Assembly: GCA_012512355.1 (NCBI GenBank)
Contig: JAAZEI010000020.1
Coordinates: forward strand, 1-9,009
DNA: 9,009 bases
From: Clostridiales bacterium
GTDB lineage: Bacteria > Bacillota > Clostridia > Christensenellales > Aristaeellaceae
Reading direction: 5' to 3'
Positions 7,894 to 9,009 of the stretch are shown one piece after another (position 1 is the stretch's first letter; each line of letters opens with the position of its first letter). A program made the translations under genes and the position numbers. The notes beneath the pieces are model-generated. The model did no database searches and had not been told where the DNA came from. It saw only the letters and a list, made by a program, of their open reading frames with translations.

Positions 7894-8729
7894 AGCGGCG
7901 GTTTTTCCAGCGTTATCCGCCCAATTTTTCCTCCGCGAAATTCGTCAAGTACTGCCACAATGCCCCGGTCAATATCAAGTTCACCACCGCGTACCAAAAA
8001 ACCTCTGTTTTTGCAGATCGCTTCGAGCAGCTCTTGTCCCTTGAGGGTCTCATCAACCAACTTATAACGCTGCATCAAAGCATTCTGATGATTTTCCATT
8101 AGATAATCAAGCAATTCAATTGCCAGGTGCATGGTATCATACACTTGGTCCCTGATAGAACCAATATAGGCCAACCGTTTGGCTGCCAGGGGATCTTCAA
8201 GTTTTGGCCAAAGCATCCCCGGAGAATCCATCAACTCAAGATAAGGAGTTACTTTAAACCATTGGGTGGAACGGGTAACGCCCGGCCTATCCTCTGTTTT
8301 AATGCTGGAACTGCCTTTGATTAAATTAATTAAAGTTGATTTCCCAACATTGGGTACACCAACCACCATGGCTCGAACTGTCTTTTTAATCCCGCGCTTC
8401 TGAGCGTTCTCTATTTTTTGCTGAGCAGACTTTTCAATCAGCGGTATGATCCTGGCTGCTGAGCGTAAGCTGTTGAGCGCAAAGACAGTCATATCCTGCT
8501 GTTTAAAATACTTCTCCCAGGCAAGTGATGTCTTGGGATCTGCCAAATCCGCTTTGTTGAGCAAAAGAATGCGCTGTTTATACATGACCATCTCATCCAG
8601 ATCCGGGTTACGGCTGGACGTTGGCAGTCTTGCATCACACACTTCCACCACAACATCCGTGCGCGAAAGCTGGTCCTGAAGTTGGCGTTTGGCTTTTGCC
8701 ATATGCCCCGGATACCAAGATATAGACAA
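7890..8729 (-). CDS. rbgA: Ribosome biogenesis GTPase RbgA (YlqF)
   Basis: This is a 279-residue GTPase of the circularly permuted YlqF/YawG family. In Bacillus subtilis RbgA acts late in 50S subunit assembly and is activated by the large subunit. The G motifs appear in permuted order: G4 NKAD at 58-61, then G1/P-loop GVPNVGKST at 124-132, then G3 DSPG at 168-171. The N-terminal WYPGHM (5-10) contains the family histidine at position 9, matching the catalytic His9 of B. subtilis RbgA. A C-terminal helical domain (about 195-279), which contacts RNA in the family, is present at normal length. The start is TTG, chosen because it follows an excellent AGGAGG at 7 bases and because the next in-frame ATG (codon 10) would delete WYPGHM. 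The TGA stop overlaps the rnhB start as ATGA, so rnhB is probably translationally coupled. The gene is the first of the operon and appears intact. Confidence 0.95.
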   Translation of the reverse strand: MSISWYPGHMAKAKRQLQDQLSRTDVVVEVCDARLPTSSRNPDLDEMVMYKQRILLLNKADLADPKTSLAWEKYFKQQDMTVFALNSLRSAARIIPLIEKSAQQKIENAQKRGIKKTVRAMVVGVPNVGKSTLINLIKGSSSIKTEDRPGVTRSTQWFKVTPYLELMDSPGMLWPKLEDPLAAKRLAYIGSIRDQVYDTMHLAIELLDYLMENHQNALMQRYKLVDETLKGQELLEAICKNRGFLVRGGELDIDRGIVAVLDEFRGGKIGRITLEKPPL

Positions 8730-8736
8730 AGCATGC

Positions 8737-8742
8737 CCTCCT
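8737..8742 (-). promoter_or_regulatory. Ribosome binding site that fixes the rbgA TTG start
   Basis: The minus strand reads AGGAGG followed by seven bases (GCATGCT) and then TTG at 8729. An ATG lies inside that spacer (8733-8731), but it is out of frame with rbgA and only three bases from the AGGAGG. The spacing and the reading frame both favour the TTG as the true initiator. Confidence 0.8.
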
Positions 8743-8762
8743 GCCCTAATCGATACAGGACA

Positions 8763-8791
8763 AAAATAACATGCCTACCTATAAAATGCAA
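8763..8791 (-). promoter_or_regulatory. Candidate sigma-A promoter with extended -10 for the operon
   Basis: On the minus strand TTGCAT (8791-8786) and TATTTT (8768-8763) are separated by exactly 17 bases. The bases before the second hexamer are TGT, giving an extended -10 (TGnTATTTT). The -35 matches consensus at only three of six positions and the -10 at four of six, so the extended TG and the ideal spacing are the main support. Transcription would begin roughly at 8755-8757, leaving a leader of about 27 bases that carries the rbgA ribosome binding site. The remaining intergenic sequence (8792-8976) shows no recognisable RNA gene, riboswitch or strong terminator. Transcription from an upstream gene may also read through. 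Confidence 0.45.
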
Positions 8792-8887
8792 GGTGAGCAC
8801 CGCGTGTGAATTAATGTAGGATTTGATAGTGAGGCTATGTGCGGATTCTTTCAAGCTGCTGCACCAAGTCCCTGTTTCAAACTGAAT

Positions 8888-8905
8888 ATTTTAACCATTT
8901 AAAAT
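8888..8905. repeat. AT-rich inverted repeat upstream of the operon
   Basis: ATTTTAA and TTAAAAT form a perfect 7-base inverted repeat around the 4-base spacer CCAT (plus-strand reading). It lies in the intergenic stretch about 100 bases upstream of the candidate promoter at 8763-8791. It could be an operator or a weak hairpin. The region is AT-rich, so chance is also a real possibility. No GC-rich stem with a T tract follows on either strand, so I do not call it a terminator. Confidence 0.25.
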
Positions 8906-8976
8906 TATTTGACTTCTTTATGTGTGTGCTAAGCACATAGTATCAGCTAACAGTGTCTACACAAGGTGTCCTTTCT

Positions 8977-9009
8977 TTAAGATTGCGCCAATTCTTCATA
9001 CTTTTTACG
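8977..9009 (-). CDS. Possible 3' end of an upstream gene (partial)
   Basis: Reading leftward from the window edge, one minus-strand frame gives ten codons, RKKYEELAQS, followed by TAA at 8977-8979. The highly charged tail would suit the C-terminus of a small basic protein. In many Bacillota the gene just upstream of rbgA is rplS (ribosomal protein L19) or the signal peptidase gene lepB, and a Lys/Arg/Glu-rich end fits L19 better than LepB. This is inference from gene order, because ten residues are too few to identify a protein. A second frame is also open here: an ATG at 8997-8995 could start an 18-residue peptide, but it lacks a convincing ribosome binding site. Confidence 0.3.
   Translation of the reverse strand, partial: RKKYEELAQS

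Noticed and set aside
8489..8854. Minus-strand 121-codon frame overlapping the start of rbgA
   Set aside because: It uses the decoy ATG region and a different frame. Its sequence matches nothing recognisable, while the rbgA frame carries all GTPase motifs.
8925..8937. TGTGC-TAA-GCACA hairpin as a terminator of the upstream gene
   Set aside because: The stem is short and is not followed by a run of T on the minus strand.

Overview
The window looks like a bacterial chromosome segment from the Bacillota, most likely a Clostridia-type or related lineage. The evidence is the conserved block rbgA(ylqF)-rnhB-yraN-comM-dprA, all on the minus strand, together with strong AGGAGG-type ribosome binding sites and clostridial-like protein sequences. 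Species or family cannot be named from the sequence alone. No plus-strand gene, RNA gene, mobile element or CRISPR array could be supported.

Layout in transcription order (right to left). At the right edge there may be the last few codons of an upstream gene (stop at 8977-8979). An AT-rich intergenic stretch follows, with a candidate extended -10 promoter (8763-8791). Then come rbgA (8729-7890, TTG start), rnhB (7893-7267), yraN (7270-6932), a very large membrane glycosyltransferase gene (6935-2796, 1379 aa), comM (2771-1224) and dprA (1231-134, GTG start). About 130 bases without a recognisable gene lie at the left edge. The first four genes are joined by three successive ATGA stop/start overlaps. 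The glycosyltransferase and comM are 24 bases apart. comM and dprA overlap by 8 bases. The whole set therefore reads as one tightly packed operon.

Five of the genes are housekeeping or DNA-processing functions: 50S ribosome assembly (RbgA), ribonucleotide removal from DNA (RnhB), a putative nuclease-fold protein (YraN), a branch-migration helicase family member (ComM) and the RecA loader for incoming single strands (DprA). The sixth is the unusual part. It is a polytopic membrane protein with two GT-C glycosyltransferase-like halves, the second resembling bacterial protein O-mannosyltransferases, and two apparently extracytoplasmic beta-sandwich-like modules. It sits, translationally coupled, in the middle of this conserved cytoplasmic operon. 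That protein and its position are the main points of interest. The other observations concern start-codon choice, a G7 tract at the comM/dprA junction that could allow a fused product, and the promoter region.
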